Source: Mycolicibacterium peregrinum
GTDB taxonomy: Bacteria > Actinomycetota > Actinomycetes > Mycobacteriales > Mycobacteriaceae
Direction: 5' to 3'
DNA: 64,000 nucleotides
Assembly: GCF_001665625.1 (NCBI RefSeq)
Contig: NZ_LZSY01000053.1
Coordinates: 16,598-80,597 of the forward strand
Under the pieces are notes generated by a model. That model ran no database searches, was not told where the DNA came from, and saw only the letters and a program-made list of their open reading frames with translations. Each line of letters begins with the position of its first letter. Position 1 is the first letter of the stretch. Position numbers and translations under genes: made by a program. Of the stretch, positions 29,689 through 39,028 are shown one piece after another.

Positions 29689-30027
29689 GTGACCGAGCGT
29701 GACGAGGACCGGGCAGACGCCCTGTTCCACGCGCTCGCCGACCGGACCAGGCGGGACATCATGCGCCGGGTCCTGGCGGGGGAGCACTCGGTCTCGGTGC
29801 TTGCGGCGAAGTACGACATGAGCTTCGCGGCAGTGCAGAAGCACGTCGCCGTGCTGGAAAAGGCCGGGCTGATCACCAAGAGACGCAACGGTCGTGAGCA
29901 GTTGGCCAGCGGTGACGTGGAGGCAGTGCGGTCGGTGGCGTCCATGTTGACTGAGCTGGAACAGGTTTGGCGTGGCCGCATCGCACGCATCGATGAACTG
30001 ATCGCATGCGATCCCAAGGAGGACTGA
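29689..30027 (+). CDS. ArsR-family transcriptional repressor
   Basis: 112 residues. Winged-helix ArsR fold with ALFHALADRTRRDIMRRVL and the recognition helix region MSFAAVQKHVAVLEKAGLI. The GTG at 29689 is preferred over the TTG at 29674: the predicted transcript starts at about 29689, which would make the mRNA leaderless, a common arrangement in mycobacteria. Metal-binding Cys pairs (CxC) are absent, so this belongs to the branch paired with SRPBCC proteins. The next gene starts 2 bp after its stop and is co-transcribed. Confidence 0.92.
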   Translation: MTERDEDRADALFHALADRTRRDIMRRVLAGEHSVSVLAAKYDMSFAAVQKHVAVLEKAGLITKRRNGREQLASGDVEAVRSVASMLTELEQVWRGRIARIDELIACDPKED

Positions 30028-30029
30028 CC

Positions 30030-30515
30030 ATGCCCGTGACCGACGTTCAACACGACCTCGACAAACTGACACTGACCATCACCGCCGACTTCGCGGCGCC
30101 GGTGCAGCGCATCTGGCAGGTGTACGCCGACCCGCGTCAGCTCGAAAAGGTGTGGGGGCCGCCGACCTACCCGGCCACTGTGGTCGACCACAGCCTCACA
30201 CCGGGTGGCCGCGTCACCTACTTCATGACCGGCCCGGAGGGTGACAAGCACGCGGGCTACTGGGAGGTAACCGCCGTCGACGAGCCGAGTAGCTTCGCCT
30301 TCGACGACGGATTCGCCGACCAGGACTTCAACCCGAACCCGGAGATGCCGGTTTCCAAGAACGTCTACACCTTTGCCGAGCACAAGGGCGGGACCCGTGC
30401 CGTCTACGTGAGCACCTACGAGTCCGCCGAAGCACTTCAGCAGGTCCTGGACATGGGTGTGGTCGAGGGTGCTTCGTCGGCGATCAACCAGATCGATGAG
30501 CTGATCGCGTTCTGA
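30030..30515 (+). CDS. SRPBCC (AHSA1-type) domain protein
   Basis: 161 residues from an ATG at 30030 with AAGGAGG (30016-30022) in the end of arsR. The AHSA1-like fold is shown by FAAPVQRIWQVYADPRQLEK, VWGPPTYPATVVDH and GGRVTYFMTGPEG, with a C-terminal helix ending INQIDELIAF. ArsR-SRPBCC pairs are widespread in actinobacteria; the SRPBCC member is thought to bind a hydrophobic ligand. Control by the adjacent ArsR through the upstream palindrome is likely. Confidence 0.9.
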   Translation: MPVTDVQHDLDKLTLTITADFAAPVQRIWQVYADPRQLEKVWGPPTYPATVVDHSLTPGGRVTYFMTGPEGDKHAGYWEVTAVDEPSSFAFDDGFADQDFNPNPEMPVSKNVYTFAEHKGGTRAVYVSTYESAEALQQVLDMGVVEGASSAINQIDELIAF

Positions 30516-30599
30516 CCGACTGAGCGGGGATCGGGCCCGGTGGGCAATCACTTGTCGGGATAAGCGATCCGGGCCCACCTCCGCGTCGTAATCTCAGGT

Positions 30600-31058
30600 A
30601 TGCATCCGCTCAGGGGTCTCGCCGGGGTAACCATCAGTGTCGTGTCGGCCGCGGCGGTGGCCGCGGGATGCACGACGACCGCAGGAACCCCGGTGGCGAA
30701 AACCACCAGCGCTGTGGCCTCCGACAGCGCCTCGACCGAACCGGCTCCTACGACGACCGAGTCGCCCAAGGCTGCCGAGCCGACCGGGGCGCCGGTCGGT
30801 ACGGCGGTCATGAAGGTCCTCGGTGGCTCCGCCCCGGTGACGATCCGCTACCGGATCAACGGCGGTGCCGAGCAAACCGAATCGAACGTGACGCTGCCGT
30901 GGGAAAAGCAGTACTCCGTCTATGAGGAGGTGGAGTCGGAGGTCGCCGCCGATGGCGGAAGTGCCACGCTCACTTGCACAATCACGATGGACGGCGACAA
31001 GTTGGTGTCGTTCAAGACCGAGGTGAACCCCGTCTGCAACTTCTCCTACTGGGGTTAG
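30600..31058 (+). CDS. lipoprotein with MmpS-like C-terminal domain
   Basis: 152 residues with a lipobox VAAGC (Cys24) after a short signal peptide. A Thr/Ser/Pro/Ala-rich linker (~30-70) precedes a compact beta domain with PVTIRYRINGGAEQTESNVT, LPWEKQYSVYEEV and two cysteines (TLTCTI, NPVCNF). The spacing and the LPW motif match the periplasmic half of MmpS proteins, including the MmpS at 20898. It lacks the MmpS membrane helix and has no MmpL nearby. Possibly a membrane-tethered accessory for a distant transporter, which is inference. Confidence 0.75.
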   Translation: MHPLRGLAGVTISVVSAAAVAAGCTTTAGTPVAKTTSAVASDSASTEPAPTTTESPKAAEPTGAPVGTAVMKVLGGSAPVTIRYRINGGAEQTESNVTLPWEKQYSVYEEVESEVAADGGSATLTCTITMDGDKLVSFKTEVNPVCNFSYWG

Positions 31059-31068
31059 CGTTTCCGCC

Positions 31069-31701
31069 TCACGGATACGGCAGGGGTGTGGCGGCCCGCG
31101 ATTTCATCAGGTGTTCCATGACCTGGATCTCCTGCGTCTGCTCGGTGACCATGGCCAGGGCCGTACGCCGGATCGCCTCGTTGGAGCCATCGCGGGTTTC
31201 GTCGAATGCCATCTCGGCGCCGCCCTGGTGGTGGCGGGTCATCAACTGGAGAAACAAGGCTTCGTTTGCGGGGCCGGTGGCGCGCTGAAGGCGGGCCAAT
31301 TCATCGGGGGACGCCATCCCCATCTGCATGCCGGGGGGCTGTCCGGTGTCGTGGTGATGGGACATGCCGTGTCCGGTGTGCTCTGTGGGCACCGTGGGGT
31401 TGAGGGGCTGTTCCGCCAGCTGTAGCCACCCGACCATGGTGCCGACCTCCGCCTGTTGCTGAAGTCTGATCTGGTCTGCGAGCGTGCGTATTTCGGGAGC
31501 GGCGTCCGCGCTGAGCAGGTCGCAGATGGTGATCGCCTGCTGGTGGTGGGTCATCATCATCTGCGCGAAGGTCACGTCGGCCTCTGACATCAGTGGCGGT
31601 GCACTGTCGTTCCGGTGGGATTCGGCGAACGCGCCGAGGAACGCGGCGGCCGCGATGACGACGGTGGCGCCGAAAATGCGGGCGGGAATGGAAGCGCTCA
31701 T
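31069..31701 (-). CDS. exported DUF305 protein
   Basis: 210 residues from the ATG at 31701. An N-terminal helix (IFGATVVIAAAAFLGAFAES) acts as signal or anchor. The DUF305 ferritin-like bundle is rich in His and Met: FAQMMMTHHQQAITICDLL, HTGHGMSHHHDTG, GMQMGM and LMTRHHQGGAEMA, a pattern suited to binding copper or similar ions. It overlaps the preceding LVIVD-repeat gene by four bases (ATGA), showing coupling. Confidence 0.9.
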   Translation of the reverse strand: MSASIPARIFGATVVIAAAAFLGAFAESHRNDSAPPLMSEADVTFAQMMMTHHQQAITICDLLSADAAPEIRTLADQIRLQQQAEVGTMVGWLQLAEQPLNPTVPTEHTGHGMSHHHDTGQPPGMQMGMASPDELARLQRATGPANEALFLQLMTRHHQGGAEMAFDETRDGSNEAIRRTALAMVTEQTQEIQVMEHLMKSRAATPLPYP

Positions 31702-33242
31702 CGTGGCGGGTAGACGGTCGGGTCCAGCTTCAGGGTCATGAACCCGTTGTCGGAACACGTGACGTAGAGCAGGTTTCCCCGGAACTCCGGTGGTGACATG
31801 CACCAGTCTGCGGAGAAATCGGCCGGCTGTCCCCAGCCCGGCCGGTTGCCCAGCACGATGTCGGAAAGCTGGATCTTCCCGTCGAGGGCAGCCCGTCCCA
31901 CCCCGAATATTCCGGTGAGTGGTGGGGTCGCGAGAACCGAAAGATTGTAGACGTGAATCGAATTGGGTAGGTCCTCGTACTTCTTGTCGGACTGTGCCGG
32001 TGGGTTGAAATAGGCGAGTTCCGTGATGTGCTCTGGGTCGCGGATGTCGAACACCCGGATACCCGACTGGATCCAACCACAGGCCAGGGCCGTCGGATCG
32101 TCTTGCCGGTCCACCGAACAGTAGTGAGAGTCGTAGGCGAACACCCCGTTGAATCCACCGCTGCTCGTCCAGTTGTCCATGTGTTCGGGCAGATTGATCT
32201 CGAGTTTGATGATGTTGCGCAGCTTGAGGTCGGTCGGGTCTGAGACGTCGAACAGCTTGACGCCCCCGGAACCGAGTTCGTCGATGGTGAAGATGTGCGG
32301 TACGCCTCGGTAGGTGACGTAGACGCTGTGCTGGGCCTCCTGCCCGTCCACCCAGGCTTTGTGGCTGTAGGCCGGAAGCAGTTGGTGCATGGTGAAATCG
32401 GGTGCCACCCGGTCCTGTACCGCAGAGGTGTCGAGCACCGTCAAGCCGCTGAACTGCGACATGTACATGGTCCGCCCGTCCGGTGCGAAGCCCATGCCGT
32501 GTGAGGCCCAGCCGACCGGCGCGCTCCACACCACATGCGGAGCAGTCGGATCGGTGATGTCCACCGCACTGTTCCAGATGATGCCCCCGGCCCAGTAGGT
32601 GTTGCCGTCGGGCGAGAAGTTGCCCTCGTGGGTGAGCATCGGGATCCGTACGCCGGGAAGGGAACCGGCGCCCTCGTTGAGCAGCCGGGGGTGCCGACAG
32701 TCCTGTGAGATGTCGTAGATGGAGATGTAGCCGCCCCCGAACAACAGGGGAACGCCCGTTCCGACCAGCAACCCCCGGCCCGCGTGTACCTTCAGGGACT
32801 CCCAGGTTCCGCCGACCATCGCCGGCTCGGTGAGCAGATCGGCCTGGACCGGGTGGGCAGGGTCGGACGCGTCGATCACCTGGACGCCGTTGGTGTAGGG
32901 CCAGGTGGACCCGACGTAGGTGCAGTTCTTGTATGAAGTGCTCGTGATGCCTGCGCCGGTGCCCTGGTGCTGACCGACCAGGTCGATGTTGCAGTTGTAG
33001 CCCTGCGCGCTGCGGTGGGATTCCCGGTCCGCAACCGGCACCTCACCCTGCAATCCGGTCTCGACCCGGTCGCCCGGTCGGCATTGCGCCTTGTCGACCG
33101 CGGTCGGCCAGATGTCGAAGCGCGTGTCGTATCCCGGCGGAAGTCCGGCGTGGGCCACAGCCGACGGCCCCAGTCCTGCGATGGCCACGAGAAGCGCGAC
33201 GCATACCGCGCGGAGGAGGTTGTCCAGCATCGACCGCATCAT
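31698..33242 (-). CDS. exported LVIVD-repeat beta-propeller protein
   Basis: 514 residues with a signal peptide (LLRAVCVALLVAIAGLGPSAVAHA). The mature part has repeats of the type GVQVIDASDPAHPVQADLLT, AVDITDPTAPHVVW, GVKLFDVSDPTDLKLRN and GIRVFDIRDPEHITELAYF, the LVIVD family of exported propellers. Six Cys could form disulfides. It is translated in tandem with the DUF305 gene and preceded by a 23-bp inverted repeat. The pairing with a His/Met-rich DUF305 protein suggests a joint extracytoplasmic role, possibly in metal handling. The start could also be the ATG at 33239. Confidence 0.85.
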   Translation of the reverse strand: MMRSMLDNLLRAVCVALLVAIAGLGPSAVAHAGLPPGYDTRFDIWPTAVDKAQCRPGDRVETGLQGEVPVADRESHRSAQGYNCNIDLVGQHQGTGAGITSTSYKNCTYVGSTWPYTNGVQVIDASDPAHPVQADLLTEPAMVGGTWESLKVHAGRGLLVGTGVPLLFGGGYISIYDISQDCRHPRLLNEGAGSLPGVRIPMLTHEGNFSPDGNTYWAGGIIWNSAVDITDPTAPHVVWSAPVGWASHGMGFAPDGRTMYMSQFSGLTVLDTSAVQDRVAPDFTMHQLLPAYSHKAWVDGQEAQHSVYVTYRGVPHIFTIDELGSGGVKLFDVSDPTDLKLRNIIKLEINLPEHMDNWTSSGGFNGVFAYDSHYCSVDRQDDPTALACGWIQSGIRVFDIRDPEHITELAYFNPPAQSDKKYEDLPNSIHVYNLSVLATPPLTGIFGVGRAALDGKIQLSDIVLGNRPGWGQPADFSADWCMSPPEFRGNLLYVTCSDNGFMTLKLDPTVYPPR

Positions 33243-33269
33243 GGCATTGCGGAACGTCGCTGCGGACAG

Positions 33270-33292
33270 AAACTGTCAGATTCGGACAGTTT
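33270..33292. promoter_or_regulatory. operator-like inverted repeat upstream of the LVIVD-DUF305 pair
   Basis: AAACTGTC-N7-GACAGTTT, with perfect 8-bp arms, lies 28 bp before the start of the LVIVD gene. A further GGACAG half-site lies immediately to the left (33264-33269). The regulator is unknown. Confidence 0.5.
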
Positions 33293-33333
33293 TTACAGTC
33301 AGGCGGCGAAGTGTTGCGCCCGTGGGCACCGTT

Positions 33334-34119
33334 CTACCGGTGCCGCCCGGCCGTCGCTGCCACCGGTCGTGACGCGGTGTCCGCGTTCTCGGCGCTGCGA
33401 TCAGGAGCCAGCATCACCGCGGTGATCGGGACCACGAGCGCGAGCAGGCCGATCACGAAGACCGGGAACAGGAACGAGAACACTTCGGGCCCACCGGGAA
33501 CCGGCATCGTGTGGTCGACATCGACGCGCACCGCGGCCATGCCCGTGTAGTGCATGCCGACGACGGCGACACCCATCACGAGGCCGGCGACGAATCGGAG
33601 ACCACGGGATTCGAGGACGAGGGTGAACCAGAGCGCGGCGGTGGCGGCGACGACGGCGATCACGAAGGAAAGGACGACAAGCGCAGTGTCGTAGGTCATC
33701 GTGCCCTGCATCTGGACGGCCCACATGCCGGTGTAGTGCATCATCGCGACGGCGAGCCCGGTGATGACGCCACCGGCGAGCAGGCGCTTCAGATCGAAGG
33801 TGCGACCGATCGTGATCAGGCCGACGAATACCGCCGCGATCGCGATGACGGCCGACGCGACCGTCCAGCCGAGGTGGTAGCGGACCATGCTGTTGGGGAT
33901 CGCGAAACCGAGCATCGCGATGAAGTGCATGAGCCAGACGCCCACGCCGCCGATGGCGATCGAAGCCATGAGCAGCCAGCGGAGGCGGTCGCGTCCGTTG
34001 GTCGCAGTTGCACCGCAACGGGTGCATGCCAGGCCGACGACCGATCCGGTCACCGACACGATGTATGCCAGGAACAGCAGCCAGAGGCCCATGTCGAAAT
34101 GATGTACTTGGTGGTTCAT
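33334..34119 (-). CDS. MHYT-domain integral membrane sensor
   Basis: 261 residues from the ATG at 34119 with GAGGAA upstream. Seven hydrophobic segments carry three conserved motifs: LMHFIAM, MMHYTGMWAVQMQG and GMHYTGMAAVR. MHYT domains are proposed to bind copper and sense O2, CO or NO at the outer membrane face. No attached GGDEF, EAL or kinase domain, so any output would need a partner. It follows the conservon GTPase by 40 bp on the same strand, suggesting that the conservon is the output. Confidence 0.9.
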   Translation of the reverse strand: MNHQVHHFDMGLWLLFLAYIVSVTGSVVGLACTRCGATATNGRDRLRWLLMASIAIGGVGVWLMHFIAMLGFAIPNSMVRYHLGWTVASAVIAIAAVFVGLITIGRTFDLKRLLAGGVITGLAVAMMHYTGMWAVQMQGTMTYDTALVVLSFVIAVVAATAALWFTLVLESRGLRFVAGLVMGVAVVGMHYTGMAAVRVDVDHTMPVPGGPEVFSFLFPVFVIGLLALVVPITAVMLAPDRSAENADTASRPVAATAGRHR

Positions 34120-34159
34120 GGTGGATTCCTCGAGACTGTGAGACTGGCGGGCTGTGGAT

Positions 34160-34744
34160 CTAGGGCGCTGCGGTCGGAAGGCGTTCCAGCGCAAACGATG
34201 TGATGGCGATCAACGCGTTCTTCGCCGAGTCGCGTTGCCGGGCATCGACAGTGATGATCGGTACGTTCGGCGACACGGACATCGCCTCACGAAGCTCTTC
34301 GATGCTGTGGGTCGGGGAGTCGTCGAACTCGTTGACGGCGATCAGGAACGGCAGGCTGCGGGCCTCGAAGAAGTCGACGGCGGCGAAGCTGTCCTCGAGC
34401 CTGCGGGTGTCGACGAGCACCACGGCGCCGATCGCGCCGTGGACCAGGTCGTCCCACATGAACCAGAACCGCCGTTGCCCCGGGGTACCGAAGAGGTAGA
34501 GCACGAGGTCGTCGGCGATGGTGATCCGGCCGAAATCCATGGCAACCGTGGTGGTTTCCTTGCCGGGAATCGCTTCGAGGTCGTCGTGTCCCTGCGAGGC
34601 GTTCGTGACGAGGGCCTCGGTGCGCAACGGCACGATCTCCGACACGGCGCCGACGAACGTGGTCTTGCCGACGCCGAAGCCGCCGGCAATCACGATCTTC
34701 GTCGAAGACACCGTGGAGCCGGAGTCAGAGTGCGCGTAAGCCAC
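34160..34744 (-). CDS. conservon GTP-binding protein (CvnD-like, Rv3362c-like)
   Basis: 194 residues from a GTG at 34744, overlapping the DUF742 gene by 20 bp. A small Ras-like fold: P-loop GGFGVGKTTF (~21-30), a switch region TTVAMDFGRI, the DxxG-equivalent LFGTPGQRRF and NEFD in the NKxD position. Family members cycle between GTP and GDP in a multicomponent signalling unit with a kinase-like sensor, a roadblock protein and a DUF742 protein. All four are present here in the standard order. Confidence 0.93.
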   Translation of the reverse strand: MAYAHSDSGSTVSSTKIVIAGGFGVGKTTFVGAVSEIVPLRTEALVTNASQGHDDLEAIPGKETTTVAMDFGRITIADDLVLYLFGTPGQRRFWFMWDDLVHGAIGAVVLVDTRRLEDSFAAVDFFEARSLPFLIAVNEFDDSPTHSIEELREAMSVSPNVPIITVDARQRDSAKNALIAITSFALERLPTAAP

Positions 34745-35102
34745 TGAGGGTCCTTTCGATCAGTAGGCGCCGTTCTGCAACGGTCGAGCGGTCGGTCAGG
34801 GTGGCGTGAACTCGGAGGTGGCCGCTGTCCACCAGGTCGCTCACCAGCACCCGGGCCACTCCGATCGGCAGACCGGCGTGAGCCGAGATCTCGGCGATCG
34901 ACGGCCGGCTGCTGCACAACCGGACGATGACGGCGGGGATATCGCCTGGTGCGCAGTCGAGTTCACCGGAGGGCAGCAGGGCCTCCACCGGAGCTTCGAT
35001 CGGGATCTCGACCCGGGCGCGGGTCCGACCCCCGGTCAGGGTGTACGGCCGGGCGCGGCTTGCGGTCTGCTTCTGCTCGGGTCTGTCCATGCTGAGCGTC
35101 AT
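34725..35102 (-). CDS. DUF742 protein (CvnC-like, Rv3363c-like)
   Basis: 125 residues. The ATG at 35102 overlaps the roadblock stop (ATGA). [20 protein letters not shown] and [20 protein letters not shown] are the DUF742 signatures, the latter resembling a winged helix. Located between roadblock and GTPase as in all conservons. Probably an adaptor of the signalling complex. A downstream ATG at 35090 would lose the coupling. Confidence 0.9.
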   Translation of the reverse strand: MTLSMDRPEQKQTASRARPYTLTGGRTRARVEIPIEAPVEALLPSGELDCAPGDIPAVIVRLCSSRPSIAEISAHAGLPIGVARVLVSDLVDSGHLRVHATLTDRSTVAERRLLIERTLSGLRAL

Positions 35103-35554
35103 CGAGCACCATGGCCGGCGCGCGGGGTCGCCTCCACGGTCTTGCCGACCCGGTCGACGAGCAGGGCCATCTCGTAGCCGACCTGGCCGATGTCGCACGA
35201 GATCGACGCCAGGGTGGCGAGGTACGAGCCGTTGCCAACGCCCATCAGCAGCAGGAAGCCGTCGTCCATCTCGACGATCGACTGGCGCACGTTGCCGGCC
35301 TCGAACAGCCGGGCGGCACCGTTCGACAGGCTCGCCAAACCCGATGTCACGGCGGCCAATTGCTCGGCACGGTCAGCCGGAAGGTGGGAGTTCGAGGCCA
35401 TCAGCAGCCCGTCGGCCGACACCAGGATCGCATGTGACACGCCAGGTACATCACGGACGAAGTTGGACACGAACCAGTCGAGGGTGCCGGAGGTCCCCGA
35501 CGGTGTTGCAGCAGACCCCGCGGACCGATCCTGTGGTTGCGTGCCGGTGTTCAT
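35099..35554 (-). CDS. roadblock/LC7-domain protein (CvnB-like, Rv3364c-like)
   Basis: 151 residues. The ATG at 35554 overlaps the stop of the sensor gene (ATGA). The roadblock core is [20 protein letters not shown] then [11 protein letters not shown], ending with a strand-helix pair ([20 protein letters not shown]). Roadblock proteins act as GTPase-activating or scaffolding partners for MglA-like GTPases, consistent with the GTPase two genes on. Confidence 0.93.
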   Translation of the reverse strand: MNTGTQPQDRSAGSAATPSGTSGTLDWFVSNFVRDVPGVSHAILVSADGLLMASNSHLPADRAEQLAAVTSGLASLSNGAARLFEAGNVRQSIVEMDDGFLLLMGVGNGSYLATLASISCDIGQVGYEMALLVDRVGKTVEATPRAGHGAR

Positions 35555-38196
35555 CGATCTCCTTCGATTCGGCTGTGTGCTGCGTCGGTTTCGGCTCGGC
35601 CTCTGCGAACGCCGGCCAGTTGTCGGCTCAGGATGTCGCGGATCGCCGCGGGGTCGTTGCCCCCGTTGGCCTTGGCCTGGGGTTCTGATCTTGCCTCATC
35701 GGGCACCAGGCGCGCTCCACGTTCGCGGATCGGCAGTCCGGATGCCGTGTGCCGCTTGGTTTCCTGCTCGACAGCCTTTGCTGCAGCCGCCCAGCCCGCG
35801 TCGGCGGAGCTGGACCAGACCCGGTTGCGGGATTCGGGCGCGGTGGGATCCATCAGCCACTCCGAGGCCATCCGCTCGAAGATCGGTGCACTCTCCAAAC
35901 TCTCCGGCTCAATGTGCGGTTGCTCGGACTCGGTGGCGGGTATGGGCGCAGCGTCGGCGGGCTCGGCAGCGGCCGGGGCCGATGTTCCAGAGGTGAAGTA
36001 GGACAGCGGGTTGCCGCGCTGCGGCCGGTCGGGTTCCGCAGGTGCGGCCGGAGACGCCGGCGCCGGCGCGGTCGATGCGGTCACCGGAGCGGGGGTGCCG
36101 TTGACGCCGCTGGCACCGGGCGAGCGTTTCGGCAGCCCGTTGACGGTGGCCCGGGCCGGGGCGTCGGACCCTCGCTCCGACGGCAGCGACGCCGCCTGCG
36201 AGCCGTTGGCCTCGGCGTGCGCGCCGGTGGCGGCACTCGTCGGCGCATTCCGTCCTTCGTCGGCGGGCTGCGGTCGCGACCCGGTAAACGAGCCGTTGCG
36301 CAGATCGTCGAGCGACTCACCCACCCCGATGGGCGAGACCAGCGTGCCGGGGATGTGCACACTTGCCGTCACACCGGGCCGATCGGTCAACGCCGAGGTG
36401 GTGCGCAGCCGCACTGTGACTTCGTGACGTCCCGCCAGCCGGCCGACCACGAAAAGCCCCATCCGCTTGGCGGTTTCGGAGGTCACCTCGCCACCGAGCG
36501 CGAGCCGGTCGTTCGCAGCGGTCAAGTCGTCCTTGGACATGCCGAGTCCGCGGTCGGCCACCTCGACCAGCAGGCCGGCGTCGATCGCGCGTCCCACCGT
36601 GACCAACACGGGCGCATCGGGCGGCGAGTAGCGCAGCGCGTTGTCGAGCAGTTCGGCGACCAGGTGGCCGATATCGCCGGCGGCAGAGCCGGCGATCGAG
36701 ACGTCGGCCAGGTGTCCGACCTGAACCCGGCGGTACTCCTCGACCTCGGACATGGCGGCGCGCAGCATGTCGGGCAGCGCGACGGGCGCGGACACCCGAT
36801 GGCGTTCCACGGTGTCGGCGAGGACGAGGAGGTTGTCCCCGTTGCGGCGCATGCGCGTCGCAAGGTGGTCCAGGCGGAAGAGGTGATCCAGCCGGACCGG
36901 GTCCTCCTCGTCGAGCTCGAGTGTCTCGATGAGGGCCAGCTGTTCTTCGACTAGTGAGCGGCTTCGGCGGGACAGGGTTTCGAACATGTCGCCGATCTGC
37001 AGGCGGACACCGTGCTCGCCGGCCAGCCGGACGGCTTGGGAGTGGATGTCGTCGATCGCGCGCGCGAGCTGTCCGACCTCTTCATTGGTGCGGAACGGCA
37101 GCGGTTCGATCTCAGGTATGCCGCCGCCCTTGCTGAGCCGTTCGATTTCTTCGGGTAGCTCGACCTGTGCGACCTGCAGCGCCCCTTGGCGCAGGCGGCC
37201 GATCGACCGGATGAGCGAGCGGCCGACGGCGAGCGCGAAGACGAGGGCGGCCAGAACCGCACCGAGGATGATCGCGGTGTCACGCAGGGCATCGGACCGC
37301 AGGGCGTTGGCGCGATGGTGCAACGTGCCGTCGAGGTCGGCGGACAGGTCCTGGGTCATGGCGCGGTAGCCCTCGACGCTGGCCCGCATCGCGTCGGTGA
37401 ACGCGGGCGCGTGCACGCTGTCGTCGGACGGTCGGGTGTAGGTGGCGCGACGGACGTCGGATTCCTTGGACAGCGCCGTGGCCTCGTCGGTGGTCATCAG
37501 CCGGTTGAGCCGATCGATCGCGGCCGCTTCTGCGCCGGCTGCGTCTGCGACCTCGGCGCGGAGCTCATCGGAATCGGCGAAATCGGGCGCGGCGATCAGT
37601 ATCCGTTGCGCCGTCAGTGCACGCTGCGCCGCGAGGGCGTCCACGAGCTGGTCCGCGAGCGGGCGCACGGTGCGGTCGTCCACGGTGGCGGTGGTCGCTG
37701 CGATCGCGGAGACGACGCCGGAGGCCACGTTCTGCGCCCGCTCGGCGATCACCTGCTGGGGCAGTGGCCCGGATTTGAGGTCGTCGCGCAACGTCTTGGC
37801 GGTGGAGGACGCGGTCGTCAGCTCGGTGGCGACGGTCGAGTCGAAGTCGGCGGACTTGATCAGGGTGTCGAGCGCCTTGGCACTCTCGTCGAATTGTGCG
37901 AGCGGTTCGTCGATCGGTGCACCCGAGGCGGCGGCATACGCCAGCCCGTCGATCCGGTCGACCAGTTCCACCGCAGGCACCACGATCACGGCATTGTCCG
38001 ACGCGAGGTTGAGCCGCGATGCGGCCGACAGCTCGTTGTAGATACGTACTGCGCCGAAGGTCGCCGCGAGCATGATCGGCAGCACCAGCGTCGCTGCCAC
38101 TTTCCACCGCAGCGGCCAGCTCTCGATCGATGCGCGAGACGCCCGAGTCACGGTCGGACGCGCATGTTCTCCGACGCTCGGATCATGTGCATCCAC
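35551..38196 (-). CDS. conservon membrane sensor with histidine-kinase-like ATPase (CvnA-like, Rv3365c-like)
   Basis: 881 residues from a GTG at 38196, chosen for the AAGGGTGG site 7 nt upstream; a GTG at 38214 adds six residues. Membrane helices at ~residues 34-54 and ~308-330 flank a large helical extracytoplasmic region of nitrate/nitrite-sensor type. A HAMP-like segment follows, then a dimerisation-like helix, N box [16 protein letters not shown] (~511-526) and G box VADRGLGM (~546-553). A long Pro/Ala-rich tail (~from 630) is typical of conservon sensors. Classical phosphoacceptor context is weak, so it may signal through the GTPase rather than by phosphotransfer. It heads the four-gene unit. 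Confidence 0.92.
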   Translation of the reverse strand: MDAHDPSVGEHARPTVTRASRASIESWPLRWKVAATLVLPIMLAATFGAVRIYNELSAASRLNLASDNAVIVVPAVELVDRIDGLAYAAASGAPIDEPLAQFDESAKALDTLIKSADFDSTVATELTTASSTAKTLRDDLKSGPLPQQVIAERAQNVASGVVSAIAATTATVDDRTVRPLADQLVDALAAQRALTAQRILIAAPDFADSDELRAEVADAAGAEAAAIDRLNRLMTTDEATALSKESDVRRATYTRPSDDSVHAPAFTDAMRASVEGYRAMTQDLSADLDGTLHHRANALRSDALRDTAIILGAVLAALVFALAVGRSLIRSIGRLRQGALQVAQVELPEEIERLSKGGGIPEIEPLPFRTNEEVGQLARAIDDIHSQAVRLAGEHGVRLQIGDMFETLSRRSRSLVEEQLALIETLELDEEDPVRLDHLFRLDHLATRMRRNGDNLLVLADTVERHRVSAPVALPDMLRAAMSEVEEYRRVQVGHLADVSIAGSAAGDIGHLVAELLDNALRYSPPDAPVLVTVGRAIDAGLLVEVADRGLGMSKDDLTAANDRLALGGEVTSETAKRMGLFVVGRLAGRHEVTVRLRTTSALTDRPGVTASVHIPGTLVSPIGVGESLDDLRNGSFTGSRPQPADEGRNAPTSAATGAHAEANGSQAASLPSERGSDAPARATVNGLPKRSPGASGVNGTPAPVTASTAPAPASPAAPAEPDRPQRGNPLSYFTSGTSAPAAAEPADAAPIPATESEQPHIEPESLESAPIFERMASEWLMDPTAPESRNRVWSSSADAGWAAAAKAVEQETKRHTASGLPIRERGARLVPDEARSEPQAKANGGNDPAAIRDILSRQLAGVRRGRAETDAAHSRIEGDR

Positions 38197-38214
38197 AGCC
38201 GTACCACCCTTCAC

Positions 38215-39028
38215 CGAGCTAATTGACGTTCTAGAAGGGCAGCTCGGCCACGGGACAGGTTAAATGATTGGTAACGATTGCGCATCGACGGGGCTAACCG
38301 CGGCGCGTTCGCTGGCGTGCTTCCTTAATTTGTGAGTCGCCCTACATGCAAGTTTCTTGCGAATGTAAGAAACTGGCCCGATTCTTGTGGGCTCCCCCGA
38401 CGGGTAGTCGGGTCGCGGCGGTGAATCCGGTAGCTGGAATCCACGACGGCGACGATGAAACACTCTGAGAAGCTGAACAACGAGTTCCCAGACGACGGGT
38501 GGGGCGGATTGCGGTCGACACTCGACGGCCCGCTGTATATACGGCAAACCAGGGGCCGGTTACCCGGCGGCCCGGTGCATGGCCGGGGTGAAGCTGTCGG
38601 GGAAGCTGCACCGTCTCTCTGGGGGACGTGGGTGACAGCCGGATCGGGACGGGGACCGCGACAATCGACGGATTCCGCTGCGCGGGACGGTGATGCGTGA
38701 TCATCCGTCTTCGGTGGGTTGTCACGGATCCGGCGTCGGGCAGGCCGGCGTTCTCGGAGGTTGGCGGGTAGCGGTCCCGCGACTGGCTGGGGTGCACGGG
38801 GTCATTGCGTCACCGTGACGCACTTCGACTTGCCGGAGCAGTCACAGCAAACAATGTCAAATTCAGGAATGTGAATTACGTCTCTGTTCAAGCTCTTTGG
38901 ATGTGTAAAAGACGTTTAAGAGGGATCCTTAAGGAGTCCACGGCCAACTCGATGCACCGTCTCAGCTTGGCCGAGCACGCTTGGCACTGAGTAGAAGTGT
39001 CGTGAAGCTCCGCTGGAGGTCATTGAAC
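38215..39028. other. 814-bp mostly non-coding region
   Basis: No frame shows convincing protein similarity plus a ribosome-binding site. Visible elements: an inverted repeat AGTTTCTT-N8-AAGAAACT at 38351-38374, a small hairpin CCCGAC-GGGTA-GTCGGG around 38398-38414, and an AT-richer patch at 38850-38930 that could hold promoter elements for the small gene at 39029. The promoter of the conservon should lie in its first ~150 bp. Unrecognised RNA or short peptide content cannot be excluded. Confidence 0.5.
38351..38374. repeat. 24-bp inverted repeat upstream of the conservon
   Basis: AGTTTCTT-GCGAATGT-AAGAAACT has perfect 8-bp arms. It lies ~155 bp upstream of the conservon sensor start, on the side where an operator or leader element would be expected. 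Confidence 0.5.

Noticed and set aside
29517..30578. Upstream extension of the lipase frame
   Set aside because: It is antisense to the arsR and SRPBCC genes and lies beyond the ribosome-binding site at the preferred start. No similarity was seen.
38455..38700. Plus-strand frame of 81 codons in the large gap
   Set aside because: Low-complexity Gly/Arg/Pro translation, no ribosome-binding site and no family resemblance.
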